64,000 nt of DNA from CAZDCD01 sp964503885. Lineage in GTDB: Bacteria; Bacteroidota; Bacteroidia; Bacteroidales; UBA10428. Position 1 is the first letter of the stretch, and every line of letters starts with the position of its first letter. Location: the NCBI GenBank assembly GCA_964503885.1, contig CAZDCD010000002.1:62001-126000 (forward strand), in the 5' to 3' direction. The position numbers and the translations under genes are program-made. Positions 8,820 to 17,052 of the stretch are shown one piece after another. The notes beneath the pieces are model-generated. The model had not been told where the DNA came from and ran no database searches. It worked only from the letters and a program-made list of their open reading frames with translations.

Positions 8820-9279
8820 TCTCAGGATATTTGGTTTTTTCCATAAATACTGCTTCCACGCCGTCGTGGAAGGTATCATATTTTACAATGCGATAACCTG
8901 ACTTCAGGTATAATCCGATATTGCTGGCACTCTTTGCGCCGGTAGCAAGACTAAAGCTCCCTGCTTCAGGAAAGTACTTTTCAATCTCTATTAACAAAGC
9001 CTTTCCTATGCCTTTTCCCTGAAACCGGGGATGAACCATAAGTTTCCATACCCGGCAGGTATTGTTTTCGATATTAGCCCTTACAGAACCGATTATTTCA
9101 TCGTTAATGACCGCTTTGAGAACAACCTTGCTTTTGAATTCTTCCTCAGCCTCTTCAAGGGTCTGGGTTAACGGTTGAATGCCAAAATTGTTATAAAGGC
9201 GGGCTTCCTGCAGGAAAGCTTTTTTCTGCAATTCAAGTATTTTCTCCATGTCTTCCTTAGCGGCCTTCAGTATTTCCAT
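8806..9279 (-). CDS. GNAT-family N-acetyltransferase inserted in the trp operon
   Basis: 157 residues, one GNAT domain. The acetyl-CoA loop is visible as VHPRFQGKGIGKAL (motif A, R/Q-x-x-G-x-G/A), followed by SLATGAKSASNIGLYLKSGY, typical of motif B. The acceptor is unknown. Its ATG shares a base with the trpD stop (TAATG), and its 3' end overlaps trpC by 14 bases, so it is locked into the operon and co-translated with pathway genes. It is not a known step of tryptophan synthesis. It might modify a pathway amine, a small molecule or a protein; nothing in the sequence decides. Confidence 0.9.
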   Translation of the reverse strand: MEILKAAKEDMEKILELQKKAFLQEARLYNNFGIQPLTQTLEEAEEEFKSKVVLKAVINDEIIGSVRANIENNTCRVWKLMVHPRFQGKGIGKALLIEIEKYFPEAGSFSLATGAKSASNIGLYLKSGYRIVKYDTFHDGVEAVFMEKTKYPENDHS

Positions 9280-10274
9280 TAGTTCTGGAGTTCGATCAGG
9301 TTTTTAAGGATTGTGTAAGCCCTTTTGCTGACCAGTGAATCATGGGCCATTGATATGCATTCATCAAGAGGTTTATCAGGGTAATAACATTTAAGTGCCA
9401 TGGCCGAATTAGCAACCACCACATTATTCTGAGCATCGGTTCCTTTCCCGGTAAGAATATCCTCGAAGATCCGGGCTGCTTCCTGCACTGTATTTCCTCC
9501 AAAAAGCTCCATATGTTCGGTCCTGAGAAGGCCAAGGGAATCAGGCGTCAGCACTTCACGTTTATGCATCGATATATACTGAAAATCCCCGGTAAGTGAA
9601 ATTTCATCATATCCATCCATACTGTAAACAATAATATGGTTTACGCCGATTTGTTTATATACGTCGGCATACAAATCCTGCACTTCCTCGCTGTAAACAC
9701 CGATGAACTGATTCTGCGGAAGGGAAGGATTCACCATAGGGCCGAGAATGTTAAAGAATGTTTTCACCTTGAGGGCTTTTCTTACCGGTCCGATATTTTT
9801 CATGGCAGGGTGGAACAGGGGTGCATGCAGGTAACAAATCCCTGTTTTTTCGATTTCATTCCGCAGTTTATCGTTGTTATTGCTGAATGCATAACCGAAA
9901 TGTTCAAAAATATTGGACGAACCGCAAGGCGATGAAACCGCATAATTCCCGTGTTTTACCACTTTGGCTCCGCAACCTGCAATGACAAAAGAGGAAAGGG
10001 TTGAGATGTTAAACGTATTTTTCTCATCTCCGCCGGTACCGCAAACATCAATCAGGTTGTATCCGTCGAGTTTTACTGCTACTGCCAGATCGAGCATGGC
10101 ATCGCGAAACCCTGCCAGCTCTTCAGGCTTGATCTTACGCATATTAAATACGGTAAGAAAGGCTGCCATTTCAGCCTCGCTGAATTTTCCGCTTGCAAGC
10201 TCATTGAGTTTTTCCCTTGCACGTTCACGTGTAAGTGTTTTGCCTTCAAAAAGATGGTTTAATGTGTCTTTCAT
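9279..10274 (-). CDS. trpD: Anthranilate phosphoribosyltransferase
   Basis: 331 residues. It transfers the phosphoribosyl group of PRPP to anthranilate. The N-terminal helical domain ends with PEELAGFRDAM. The PRPP loop reads CGTGGDEKNTFNIST, with Glu in place of the usual Gly after GTGGD. KHGNYAVSSPCGSSN and FNILGPMVNP are canonical. It is a stand-alone TrpD, not fused to TrpG. The start lies 50 bases after the methyltransferase stop, and its stop overlaps the GNAT start by one base. Confidence 0.97.
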   Translation of the reverse strand: MKDTLNHLFEGKTLTRERAREKLNELASGKFSEAEMAAFLTVFNMRKIKPEELAGFRDAMLDLAVAVKLDGYNLIDVCGTGGDEKNTFNISTLSSFVIAGCGAKVVKHGNYAVSSPCGSSNIFEHFGYAFSNNNDKLRNEIEKTGICYLHAPLFHPAMKNIGPVRKALKVKTFFNILGPMVNPSLPQNQFIGVYSEEVQDLYADVYKQIGVNHIIVYSMDGYDEISLTGDFQYISMHKREVLTPDSLGLLRTEHMELFGGNTVQEAARIFEDILTGKGTDAQNNVVVANSAMALKCYYPDKPLDECISMAHDSLVSKRAYTILKNLIELQN

Positions 10275-10324
10275 GAGCGTTGATATTTAAATTGATGTGT
10301 ACTCATACTTCAACAGATTTTTCT

Positions 10325-11089
10325 TTAATAGCCCGAAATGATCATTCTCCTCATCCTCCATGTTATGGATGATGTGCCGGAAGTTCCGCGGCCCAGATCA
10401 GCCAGTTCATCAGCGATCTTTATTCTTGCTGTATCATTTATCCTTGATGCGACGTATTCCTCGTTCTGCCATACCGAAACGGTGTTGGGATAAAACCACG
10501 ATGCCGCCAGTCTGTCCTCAACCGGAATCAGTGCACTATGGTTACATCGTATTTCCAAACCCTGTAACTCTTTTGAGAGTGTTTTACCGACGAACAGGTT
10601 CGCCCCCTGTGAGTTGATCAGTCCGTTGTTAATTGCCAGGTAATCGATAAACACCTGTGTTTCGGTATAGATATCTTCAAGCTCATCGATGATCAGGCAT
10701 CCTCCCGGATGAAGCGATGTTAACCAGTTTTCCACAAGATGGCGGACGGATTTCAGGTGCGACAATAAAAATCTGAAATAAATCATGTCGGCCTTAACCG
10801 GCAGCGGCATTAAGGTTACATTATGCCTGATGAAATGCAGTCCGGGATGATGAGTCCTTGCATATGCTAGGAAATTGTCAGATAGATCTATTCCGGTTAC
10901 CCTTTTTGCTCCCGTTACACCGGCCAGCATGGCAGTGGTGAATCCAGGGCCGCAGCCGAGATCTATTGCAGTCTCAGCTTTTCGTCCGGTATTGCGGGAA
11001 ATAAAATCTCCGGATAACGGATTAAAGAAATCTGCGATCCTTTTCAGACGGTCACTGGCCGTAATGGTATCTCCAAATGTATAGCGCAT
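10325..11089 (-). CDS. SAM-dependent class I methyltransferase inserted in the trp operon
   Basis: 254 residues, with a Rossmann-fold methyltransferase domain: motif I AIDLGCGPGFTT (about 42-53), acidic motif II in TGIDLSDN, and a post-II stretch HPGGCLIIDELED. The C-terminal third has no familiar motif. It begins 5 bases after the trpG stop, so it is co-transcribed with the biosynthetic genes. No methylation step exists in tryptophan synthesis, so it could act on a pathway intermediate, on an unrelated metabolite, or simply ride in the operon. The substrate cannot be read from the sequence. Confidence 0.9.
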   Translation of the reverse strand: MRYTFGDTITASDRLKRIADFFNPLSGDFISRNTGRKAETAIDLGCGPGFTTAMLAGVTGAKRVTGIDLSDNFLAYARTHHPGLHFIRHNVTLMPLPVKADMIYFRFLLSHLKSVRHLVENWLTSLHPGGCLIIDELEDIYTETQVFIDYLAINNGLINSQGANLFVGKTLSKELQGLEIRCNHSALIPVEDRLAASWFYPNTVSVWQNEEYVASRINDTARIKIADELADLGRGTSGTSSITWRMRRMIISGY

Positions 11090-11094
11090 TTCGG

Positions 11095-11667
11095 CTATGT
11101 ATTTATCCAGTTTTCCATGATCTTCATTCCGTATTCGGTGAGTATCGATTCGGGGTGAAACTGCACACCAATCACATTGTATTGCTTATGGCTGATTCCC
11201 ATAATCATGCCCTCCTCATCCTCTGATGTGATTGAAAAACAATCGGGCAATTGTTCTTTTGCCACCACCCAGGAATGGTACCTGCCGGCATTGAATTTTT
11301 CCGGGATCCCTTTGTACAACGGATCTTCCCTTTCAAGCAGGTGGATGGGAGTAGCCACACCATGATATACCCGCTCGAGATTTATCAGCTTGCCTCCGAA
11401 GGCTTCACATATGGCCTGATGTCCCAGGCAAACACCCAGTATGCTTTTCGAAGCGGCATATTCACTGATGAGTTCAAGGCAAATCCCAGCTTCAACCGGT
11501 ATTCCGGGACCCGGAGATAATACTATCTTTTCATACTTAGCGATATCTTTTAGTGCGATCTTATCGTTTCGAAATACCTCAAGAGGATCATCGGTAAGAT
11601 TGCGGATATAATGTACAAGGTTGTATGTGAACGAATCGTAGTTGTCTATTACCAGTATGTGTTTCAT
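11095..11667 (-). CDS. trpG: Anthranilate synthase component II, glutamine amidotransferase
   Basis: 190 residues, a class I amidotransferase that supplies ammonia from glutamine to TrpE. DNYDSFTYNLVHY is at the N-terminus, SPGPGIP forms the oxyanion region, GVCLGHQAI carries the nucleophile Cys80, and VQFHPES provides the His-Glu of the triad. The length and sequence fit TrpG/PabA; its place directly after trpE decides for TrpG, though it could also serve PabB. It sits 19 bases after trpE. Confidence 0.96.
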   Translation of the reverse strand: MKHILVIDNYDSFTYNLVHYIRNLTDDPLEVFRNDKIALKDIAKYEKIVLSPGPGIPVEAGICLELISEYAASKSILGVCLGHQAICEAFGGKLINLERVYHGVATPIHLLEREDPLYKGIPEKFNAGRYHSWVVAKEQLPDCFSITSEDEEGMIMGISHKQYNVIGVQFHPESILTEYGMKIMENWINT

Positions 11668-11686
11668 GGTTCGCTATGTTTTACAT

Positions 11687-13090
11687 TTAAATTTCCTGGG
11701 CCATCTGAATTGCCTTTTTCAAGGCACCCAGTTTGTTGTTCACTTCCTGCAATTCATTTTCCTCTATCGATCCGGCAACAATTCCAGCTCCGGCCTGGTA
11801 GAAAAGGGTATTGTCTTTGCTCAGGAAAGTCCTGATCATGATGGCATGGTTGAAAGTCCCGTCAAAATCAATAAATCCAATCGCGCCTCCGTAATATCCC
11901 CTGGCCTGGTTCTCGTATTTATCAAGAAGTTCCATGGCCTTGTATTTCGGTGCGCCGGAAAGAGTGCCTGCCGGAAAAGTTGCAGTCATCATATCGATGC
12001 TGTTCGACCCTTCCGTCAGCCTGGCAGAAACAGTGGATACCATATGAATGACATGTGAGTAGAATTGTATCTCACAGTAGTTTTCCACCTTTACATCAGA
12101 ACCATACCGGCTCAGATCATTCCGTGCAAGGTCTACAAGCATAATATGCTCCGAGTTTTCTTTCGGGTCTTTGGCCAGCATTTCGGCTGATTCCTTATCT
12201 TTTTCATCATCACCGGTCCTTTTAAAAGTCCCTGCTATCGGATTGATGTATGCCCTGCCGGCCTTTATTTTCAGCTGTGCCTCGGGTGATGAACCAAATA
12301 TCCTGTAGTCACCGTAATCGAAATAGAAAAGATAGGGCGACGGATTGATTGATCTGAGGGCCCTGTAAAGGCTGAAATCGTCGCCCTCAAAAGACTGCGA
12401 AAACTGCCGTGACATCACGATCTGAAAAACATCACCCCTGTAGCAGTGTTTTTTTCCATGCGCGACCATATTCAGAAACTCCTGATCAGTAATATTGGAT
12501 GTTTCGCGGTTCAGTATCCTGAATTTCCTGGAAGTAATGTTCATGTTATATAGCAATAGTTCAAGCCTGTCTGCCTGGCTCTCGGTATCATCGAACTGAT
12601 TTTCGATAATATACATCACGTTCTGAAAATGATTGATCGCAATGATATACCTGAAAATGCTGTACCTGAGATCTGGTATTTTATACGCATTCTTAACCGG
12701 TACCCTGAAATGTATACTTTCGAAATATTGAACCGCATCATACGTGGAATAACCAAACAATCCGTTTAACGGAGCCTTACCATTTTCAAGATGGTTAAAA
12801 TTCCGGATGAAAGTATTGAAAGAAATATTGAAATCTTTATAGTTCTTCAGGTCGTAATCCACAGATTTTCCGTCGGGATATTCTTCATTAACATGCCAGT
12901 TATCAAGTGTAAAGGAAGCAACAGGTTCAATACAGACAAACGAATAGCTGTTTTCGTTACCCCTGTAATCAGAGCATTCGAGAAGCAGTGATTTGGAGTA
13001 CATATCCCTGATCTTCATGTAGATACTTACTGGCGTAATGGTATCTGCGAGGATCCTTTTTACCCTGGTTTTAAACTGATACACCGACAT
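11687..13090 (-). CDS. trpE: Anthranilate synthase component I
   Basis: 467 residues. It converts chorismate to anthranilate with ammonia from TrpG. The C-terminal chorismate-binding domain has FGSSPEAQLKI, INPIAGTFKRTGDD, ENSEHIMLVDLARND and ATFPAGTLSGAPK. The N-terminal part includes LLECSD (from about 36), corresponding to the LLES tryptophan-feedback site, with Cys at the Ser position followed by Ser; this suggests feedback control remains but may be tuned differently. It is the first structural gene and lies 20 bases after the attenuator T-tract. Confidence 0.97.
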   Translation of the reverse strand: MSVYQFKTRVKRILADTITPVSIYMKIRDMYSKSLLLECSDYRGNENSYSFVCIEPVASFTLDNWHVNEEYPDGKSVDYDLKNYKDFNISFNTFIRNFNHLENGKAPLNGLFGYSTYDAVQYFESIHFRVPVKNAYKIPDLRYSIFRYIIAINHFQNVMYIIENQFDDTESQADRLELLLYNMNITSRKFRILNRETSNITDQEFLNMVAHGKKHCYRGDVFQIVMSRQFSQSFEGDDFSLYRALRSINPSPYLFYFDYGDYRIFGSSPEAQLKIKAGRAYINPIAGTFKRTGDDEKDKESAEMLAKDPKENSEHIMLVDLARNDLSRYGSDVKVENYCEIQFYSHVIHMVSTVSARLTEGSNSIDMMTATFPAGTLSGAPKYKAMELLDKYENQARGYYGGAIGFIDFDGTFNHAIMIRTFLSKDNTLFYQAGAGIVAGSIEENELQEVNNKLGALKKAIQMAQEI

Positions 13091-13110
13091 ATCTTTGCTA
13101 TTTAGGGTTT

Positions 13111-13147
13111 AAAATGAAAAACGGCCTACCGTGATTACGATAGGCCG
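13111..13147 (-). terminator. Attenuator (rho-independent terminator) of the trp operon
   Basis: On the minus strand, CGGCCTA (13147-13141) pairs with TAGGCCG (13128-13122). A CGT/ACG inner stem (13139-13137 with 13132-13130) closes a 4-base loop with one mismatch between the stems, and TTTTTCATTTT follows (13121-13111). The inner TCACGG can instead pair with CCGTGA at the end of the leader peptide gene (13191-13186), giving an antiterminator. It lies between the Trp-rich leader peptide and trpE, as expected for ribosome-mediated attenuation. Confidence 0.85.
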
Positions 13148-13185
13148 CCTTATATATCTTCAGTACATACAATAGGGATCGCTTC

Positions 13186-13242
13186 TCACGGTTTTCGGAG
13201 AATACTTTGCCACCACCAGTTTGTATGCATCACCTTGTTCAT
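13186..13242 (-). CDS. trpL: trp operon leader peptide with three consecutive tryptophan codons
   Basis: An 18-residue frame, MNKVMHTNWWWQSILRKP, starts about a dozen bases after the predicted transcription start and ends about 40 bases before the attenuator. Three adjacent TGG codons (13218-13210) would stall ribosomes when charged tRNA-Trp is scarce. The stop region can form a hairpin of its own (TTCTC/GAGAA, 13183-13202), and its CCGTGA is complementary to the terminator stem, the usual layout of a transcription attenuator. A second in-frame ATG at 13230 is an alternative start. Confidence 0.85.
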   Translation of the reverse strand: MNKVMHTNWWWQSILRKP

Positions 13243-13260
13243 GGTCTCGAAAAAGAGTTA

Positions 13261-13291
13261 CAAATATATTTCTATCGGGCTAAAAAACAAA
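13261..13291 (-). promoter_or_regulatory. Consensus promoter of the trp operon
   Basis: On the minus strand, TTTG (13291-13288) is followed after 19 bases by TATATTTG (13268-13261), a full match to the Bacteroidota TTTG-N19-TANNTTTG promoter. The leader peptide ATG is about 18 bases downstream. Confidence 0.8.
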
Positions 13292-13345
13292 TATTTCTTG
13301 AAAATTTTTTACGCTGATATTTATAAATAAGCTAATATTAAATAC

Positions 13346-14566
13346 TTAAGCAACCTTTAACCGCTTAATATTTACTTTCTCAAGTTTCTCCTCAGCATAT
13401 TTGCATGAAACAACCATTTTATTCGTGGCGGTCGAGGGGAGTTCGAACATGGCATCGATCATGATATGTTCACAGATTGACCTCAGGCCCCTGGCGCCCA
13501 GCTTAAATTCAACGGCTTTGTCAACAATATAATCCAGCACCTCATGGTCGAATTCCAGGTCAATACCATCAATCATGAATAATTTTACATATTGCTTGAT
13601 AATGGCATTCTTGGGTTCCGTGAGTATATTGCGCAAGGTATCGCGATCGAGCGGGTGCAGGTAAGTAAGTACCGGCAGCCTGCCGATTATTTCGGGGATC
13701 ATTCCATATGACTTCAGATCCTGTGGTGCAATGTACTGGAGAAGATTTTCGCGTTCAATGCGATCGACACTTTTGGATGCCTTGTAACCGACGATCTTGG
13801 TGTTGAGCCGTTGTGCTATTTTCTTTTCTATGCCGTCAAAAGCTCCACCGCAGATGAACAGAATGTTTTTGGTATTCACCGGGATCATCTTCTGGTCGGG
13901 GTGTTTTCTTCCTCCCTGGGGTGGCACGTTCACAATCGATCCTTCGAGCAGCTTAAGCAGTCCCTGTTGAACCCCTTCGCCGGAAACATCCCTGGTAATG
14001 GAAGGATTATCGCCTTTTCGTGCAATCTTATCGATCTCATCAATAAATACGATTCCTTTTTCAGCTGCTTCGGTATTGTAATCCGCAACCTGGAGTAATC
14101 TTGTGAGAATGCTCTCGATATCTTCTCCCACGTAACCGGCTTCGGTCAGCACTGTGGCGTCAACAATGGTGAAAGGTACATGCAGCATCTTTGCGATTGT
14201 TCTGGCCAGCAGTGTTTTGCCTGTACCCGTTTCCCCAACAAGAATGATGTTTGATTTTTCGATCTCCACTTCCTCTTCATCCCGCCGGTTCGATTGCATG
14301 AGCCTTTTATAATGGTTATATACGGCAACCGAAATGAATTTTTTGGCTTCTTCCTGTCCGATAACATAAAAATCAAGAAATTTCTTGATTTCCATAGGTT
14401 TTAAAAGCTTAATGGAATTTACATCAAATTCACTTTTTTTCTTCAGTTCTTCCTGGACTATATCATATGCCTGTTCGATACAGCTATCGCATATATGCCC
14501 TGAAATTCCGGCAATCAACAGGTTGGTATCTTTCTTATCCCTGCCACAGAATGAGCATTTGTCCAT
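13346..14566 (-). CDS. clpX: ATP-dependent Clp protease ATP-binding subunit ClpX
   Basis: 406 residues from the ATG at MDKCSFCG; the frame continues only to a TTG upstream. The N-terminal zinc-binding domain has cysteines at 4, 7, 26 and 29 (CSFC and CDSC). The AAA+ domain has Walker A GETGTGKT (about 111-118), Walker B IVFIDEIDKIA and sensor motifs, with the RLNTKIVGYK segment corresponding to the ClpP-binding IGF-loop region. It unfolds tagged proteins and feeds them to ClpP. It lies about 80 bases after clpP in the order tig-clpP-clpX. The trp promoter lies just downstream of its stop. Confidence 0.98.
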   Translation of the reverse strand: MDKCSFCGRDKKDTNLLIAGISGHICDSCIEQAYDIVQEELKKKSEFDVNSIKLLKPMEIKKFLDFYVIGQEEAKKFISVAVYNHYKRLMQSNRRDEEEVEIEKSNIILVGETGTGKTLLARTIAKMLHVPFTIVDATVLTEAGYVGEDIESILTRLLQVADYNTEAAEKGIVFIDEIDKIARKGDNPSITRDVSGEGVQQGLLKLLEGSIVNVPPQGGRKHPDQKMIPVNTKNILFICGGAFDGIEKKIAQRLNTKIVGYKASKSVDRIERENLLQYIAPQDLKSYGMIPEIIGRLPVLTYLHPLDRDTLRNILTEPKNAIIKQYVKLFMIDGIDLEFDHEVLDYIVDKAVEFKLGARGLRSICEHIMIDAMFELPSTATNKMVVSCKYAEEKLEKVNIKRLKVA

Positions 14567-14647
14567 TGTATAAGCCAATTCCTGAGATATTTTGATGTAA
14601 ATACTATGCTAAAGTACTAAATAATATTCGCATTTAAGAATATTGTT

Positions 14648-15328
14648 TTACTTTTTTGCTTGTCTTTCAAGTACTTCATCAATCATTCCATATTCGAGCG
14701 CTTCTTTTGAAGTCATCCAGAAGTCGCGGTCGGCGTCCTTATGAACCTGTTCAACTTTCTTCCCGGTATGTTTGCCAATAATGGCGTACAATTCGTTCCT
14801 TAGCTTGAGGATTTCCCGTGCAGTGATTTCAATATCTGCGGCCTGTCCCTGAGCTCCTCCCATGGGCTGATGTATCATGATGCGTGAATGCGTTAGTGCG
14901 TTGCGTTTTCCTTTTTCGCCGGCACAAAGCAGAACCGCTCCCATAGAGGCTGCCATACCTGTACAGGTGGTGGCTACATCGCAGGTTACATATTGCATGG
15001 TGTCATATATTCCCAGTCCCGCATGGACACTACCTCCGGGGGTATTAAAATAGATCTGGATATCTTTTCCCGGGTCGGCCGAATCGAGATAAAGAAGTTG
15101 TGCCTGGATGATGTTGGCCACATAATCGTCGATAGGCAATCCGAGAAATATAATACGGTCCATCATTAAACGCGAGAAAACATCCATCTGTGCGATATTC
15201 AACTGCCGCTCTTCGATGATCGTCGGAGAAATGTAACTCGACATGACTGAGGTATATTTATCCAGAGTAAGGCTGTTAATTCCCGAATATTTTACTGCAT
15301 ATTTTCTGAAATCTTTACCTGTATCCAT
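14648..15328 (-). CDS. clpP: ATP-dependent Clp protease proteolytic subunit
   Basis: 226 residues. The serine protease triad is visible as Ser128 in GMAASMGAV, His153 in RIMIHQPMGG and Asp202 in DADRDFWM. The fold-defining FLGLPIDDYVAN and YFNTPGGSVHAG segments are present. The N-terminus is about 25 residues longer than in E. coli, probably a processed leader, as is common in Bacteroidota. It forms the tetradecameric chamber with ClpX. It starts 32 bases after tig. Confidence 0.98.
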   Translation of the reverse strand: MDTGKDFRKYAVKYSGINSLTLDKYTSVMSSYISPTIIEERQLNIAQMDVFSRLMMDRIIFLGLPIDDYVANIIQAQLLYLDSADPGKDIQIYFNTPGGSVHAGLGIYDTMQYVTCDVATTCTGMAASMGAVLLCAGEKGKRNALTHSRIMIHQPMGGAQGQAADIEITAREILKLRNELYAIIGKHTGKKVEQVHKDADRDFWMTSKEALEYGMIDEVLERQAKK

Positions 15329-15360
15329 TGTAATTTTTCACTAAGGTATTTATGTATTAA

Positions 15361-16719
15361 CTATTTTTCAAGCAATTTGTTGAATTTTTCGGACGAAATT
15401 TCCTTTTCCTCAATCTTAGCGGTGAGCCTGATAAAATCAATGATTTTTTCTTCTAATTTCTTCTCGGCGAAGTTCCTTCGTTCATCCTCTTTCTTGATCA
15501 TTTCCTGGGCATACTTGTTCACATGTTCTTCGGGTATATCAGTAATCCCGTAATATTGGGCAAATTGCATGCGTGCATACCCTTTGGCATAGTCGAGCAG
15601 ATCTTCTTCGGTAACCTTAATCGTATTGTCTTTGCCTATTTTTTCCTTGATCAGCTGCCATTTCAGGTCTTCAAGGAAATGCGCAAAATCTTTCTCGATT
15701 TGTTCTTCGGTATACTTTTCTCTATTGACTTCAACAAGCCATCTTTTCAGAAATGCTTCGGGCAGGCTCTTTTTGAATTTTTTGACATGATAATCGCGGA
15801 TATCAAAGCGCAGTTTATAATCGCTCTCCTTGTTCAGGTCTGCCCTGATTATTTCGTCGAGTTTATTGTTAAAATCATCAGCGGTTTTCACTGCATCTTT
15901 TCCGAACAGCTGATCATAGAAAGCCTGGGTTATTTCGGCTTTTTCGAATTTTTCAACCGATTTAACGTTGATTTTAAATTCACCATTGATCAGATCAACT
16001 TCTTCTTTTTTGATCCGGAGTAAACCGGACAGTTCGGTATTGTTCGGAAAAACCGTTTTCAGGTTTGCCTGTATCTCATCGCCAGGTTTTAGTCCGGTGA
16101 ACCGCGCAAGCGCTTTTTCATCTTTAATAAGCTGCACCGATAGCTTCGCATCGGTAACCTGTATGCCATTTTCAATGATGTTACCCTCTGCATCACACTG
16201 AAACAGATCGGTTGTGATCATAGCCTTATCGTCACTGGCCTCAATGGTTTTGAACGAACCAAGACGAGAACGGTAATTATCAATGTATTCATTCCGTATT
16301 TTATCATCGATCTTAATACGGTAAAACGTGAATTTATCTTTTTGTGTTACGGTTATATCTATTTCGGGTGCCAGGCCAAGATCAAACACAAATTCAAAAC
16401 TTTCATCACGGTCCCAGTCCACTGAAGGTTTGTACCCTTCGTTCGGAAGGGGTTCACCAAGAATCTGAAGTTTTTCATCCACAATGAATTTGGTGAGTGA
16501 TTCCGATAAGATCTTGTTGATTTCATCGGCAAGTACCGGTTTCCGGTACATTTTGCTGATAAGCCCGAAAGGCACCATACCGGGCCTGAATCCGTCGATC
16601 CTGGCTTTTCTCCTGTAATCCTTCAGCACATTGTTAACCCGCCCTTCATAATCTTCTTTTCCGATGGTAATTGTAACCACCGAGTTGAGTTCATCTGTTT
16701 TTTCTCTGCTAATGTTCAT
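15361..16719 (-). CDS. tig: Trigger factor, ribosome-associated chaperone and peptidyl-prolyl isomerase
   Basis: 452 residues from MNISREKTDELN; 48 more bases are open upstream but overlap the tRNA-Leu terminator. The N-terminal ribosome-binding domain shows the variant signature DGFRPGMVPFGLI in place of GFRxGKxP. A weakly conserved FKBP-like domain (about 150-245) and a helical C-terminal chaperone domain follow. The PPIase domain is hard to recognise, as usual in Bacteroidota trigger factors. It is first in the tig-clpP-clpX cluster, linking folding and degradation. Confidence 0.93.
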   Translation of the reverse strand: MNISREKTDELNSVVTITIGKEDYEGRVNNVLKDYRRKARIDGFRPGMVPFGLISKMYRKPVLADEINKILSESLTKFIVDEKLQILGEPLPNEGYKPSVDWDRDESFEFVFDLGLAPEIDITVTQKDKFTFYRIKIDDKIRNEYIDNYRSRLGSFKTIEASDDKAMITTDLFQCDAEGNIIENGIQVTDAKLSVQLIKDEKALARFTGLKPGDEIQANLKTVFPNNTELSGLLRIKKEEVDLINGEFKINVKSVEKFEKAEITQAFYDQLFGKDAVKTADDFNNKLDEIIRADLNKESDYKLRFDIRDYHVKKFKKSLPEAFLKRWLVEVNREKYTEEQIEKDFAHFLEDLKWQLIKEKIGKDNTIKVTEEDLLDYAKGYARMQFAQYYGITDIPEEHVNKYAQEMIKKEDERRNFAEKKLEEKIIDFIRLTAKIEEKEISSEKFNKLLEK

Positions 16720-16744
16720 TATTAACAAATTTTGCCTGTATGAT

Positions 16745-16790
16745 AAAAAGACCGCTGAAACAACCATTTTGTTCAGGGTATTTCGCGGTC
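16745..16790 (-). terminator. Terminator hairpin of tRNA-Leu
   Basis: GACCGC (16750-16755) pairs with GCGGTC (16785-16790), extended by GAAA/TTTC, with a long loop. TTTTT follows on the minus strand (16749-16745) and GGGTTTTTT on the plus strand. It sits 15 bases downstream of the tRNA gene and just upstream of tig. Confidence 0.6.
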
Positions 16791-16804
16791 GGGTTTTTTG
16801 AAGG

Positions 16805-16886
16805 TGCGGATGAAGGGACTCGAACCCCCACGCCTTAAGGCACTAGATCCTAAGTCTAGCGCGTCTACCAATTCCGCCACATCCGC
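16805..16886 (-). tRNA. tRNA-Leu (anticodon UAG)
   Basis: An 82-base cloverleaf with a long variable arm, the mark of a class II tRNA. Acceptor GCGGATG pairs with CATCCGC, the D-loop is AATTGGTAGA, the anticodon loop CTTAGGA has TAG in the middle, the variable arm is TGCCTTAAGGCG, and the T-loop is TTCGAGT. Discriminator A; CCA is not encoded. Confidence 0.96.
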
Positions 16887-16900
16887 TTTTTTTTGAGCTG

Positions 16901-16908
16901 CAAAAATA
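16901..16908 (-). promoter_or_regulatory. -7 element of the tRNA-Leu promoter
   Basis: TATTTTTG on the minus strand matches TANNTTTG and ends 14 bases before the tRNA gene. No good TTTG is found at the expected -33 distance. Confidence 0.4.
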
Positions 16909-16990
16909 CCATTTTTTTCAGAATAATCGGGGAGGTGGTTAAAAAGATTTCCATACCGAACTTATTTTTTTGATATACAATTTATTAATG

Positions 16991-17022
16991 ATTGAAAATC
17001 CGATAAAATTGATGTACCTTTA
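16991..17022 (+). promoter_or_regulatory. Possible promoter of the propeller protein gene
   Basis: ATTG (16991-16994) is followed after 20 bases by TACCTTTA (17015-17022), a near match to TTTG-N19-21-TANNTTTG, about 30 bases before the start codon at 17053. Confidence 0.4.
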
Positions 17023-17052
17023 CTTTACATGTTCAACCCTAAAACTTTTATT

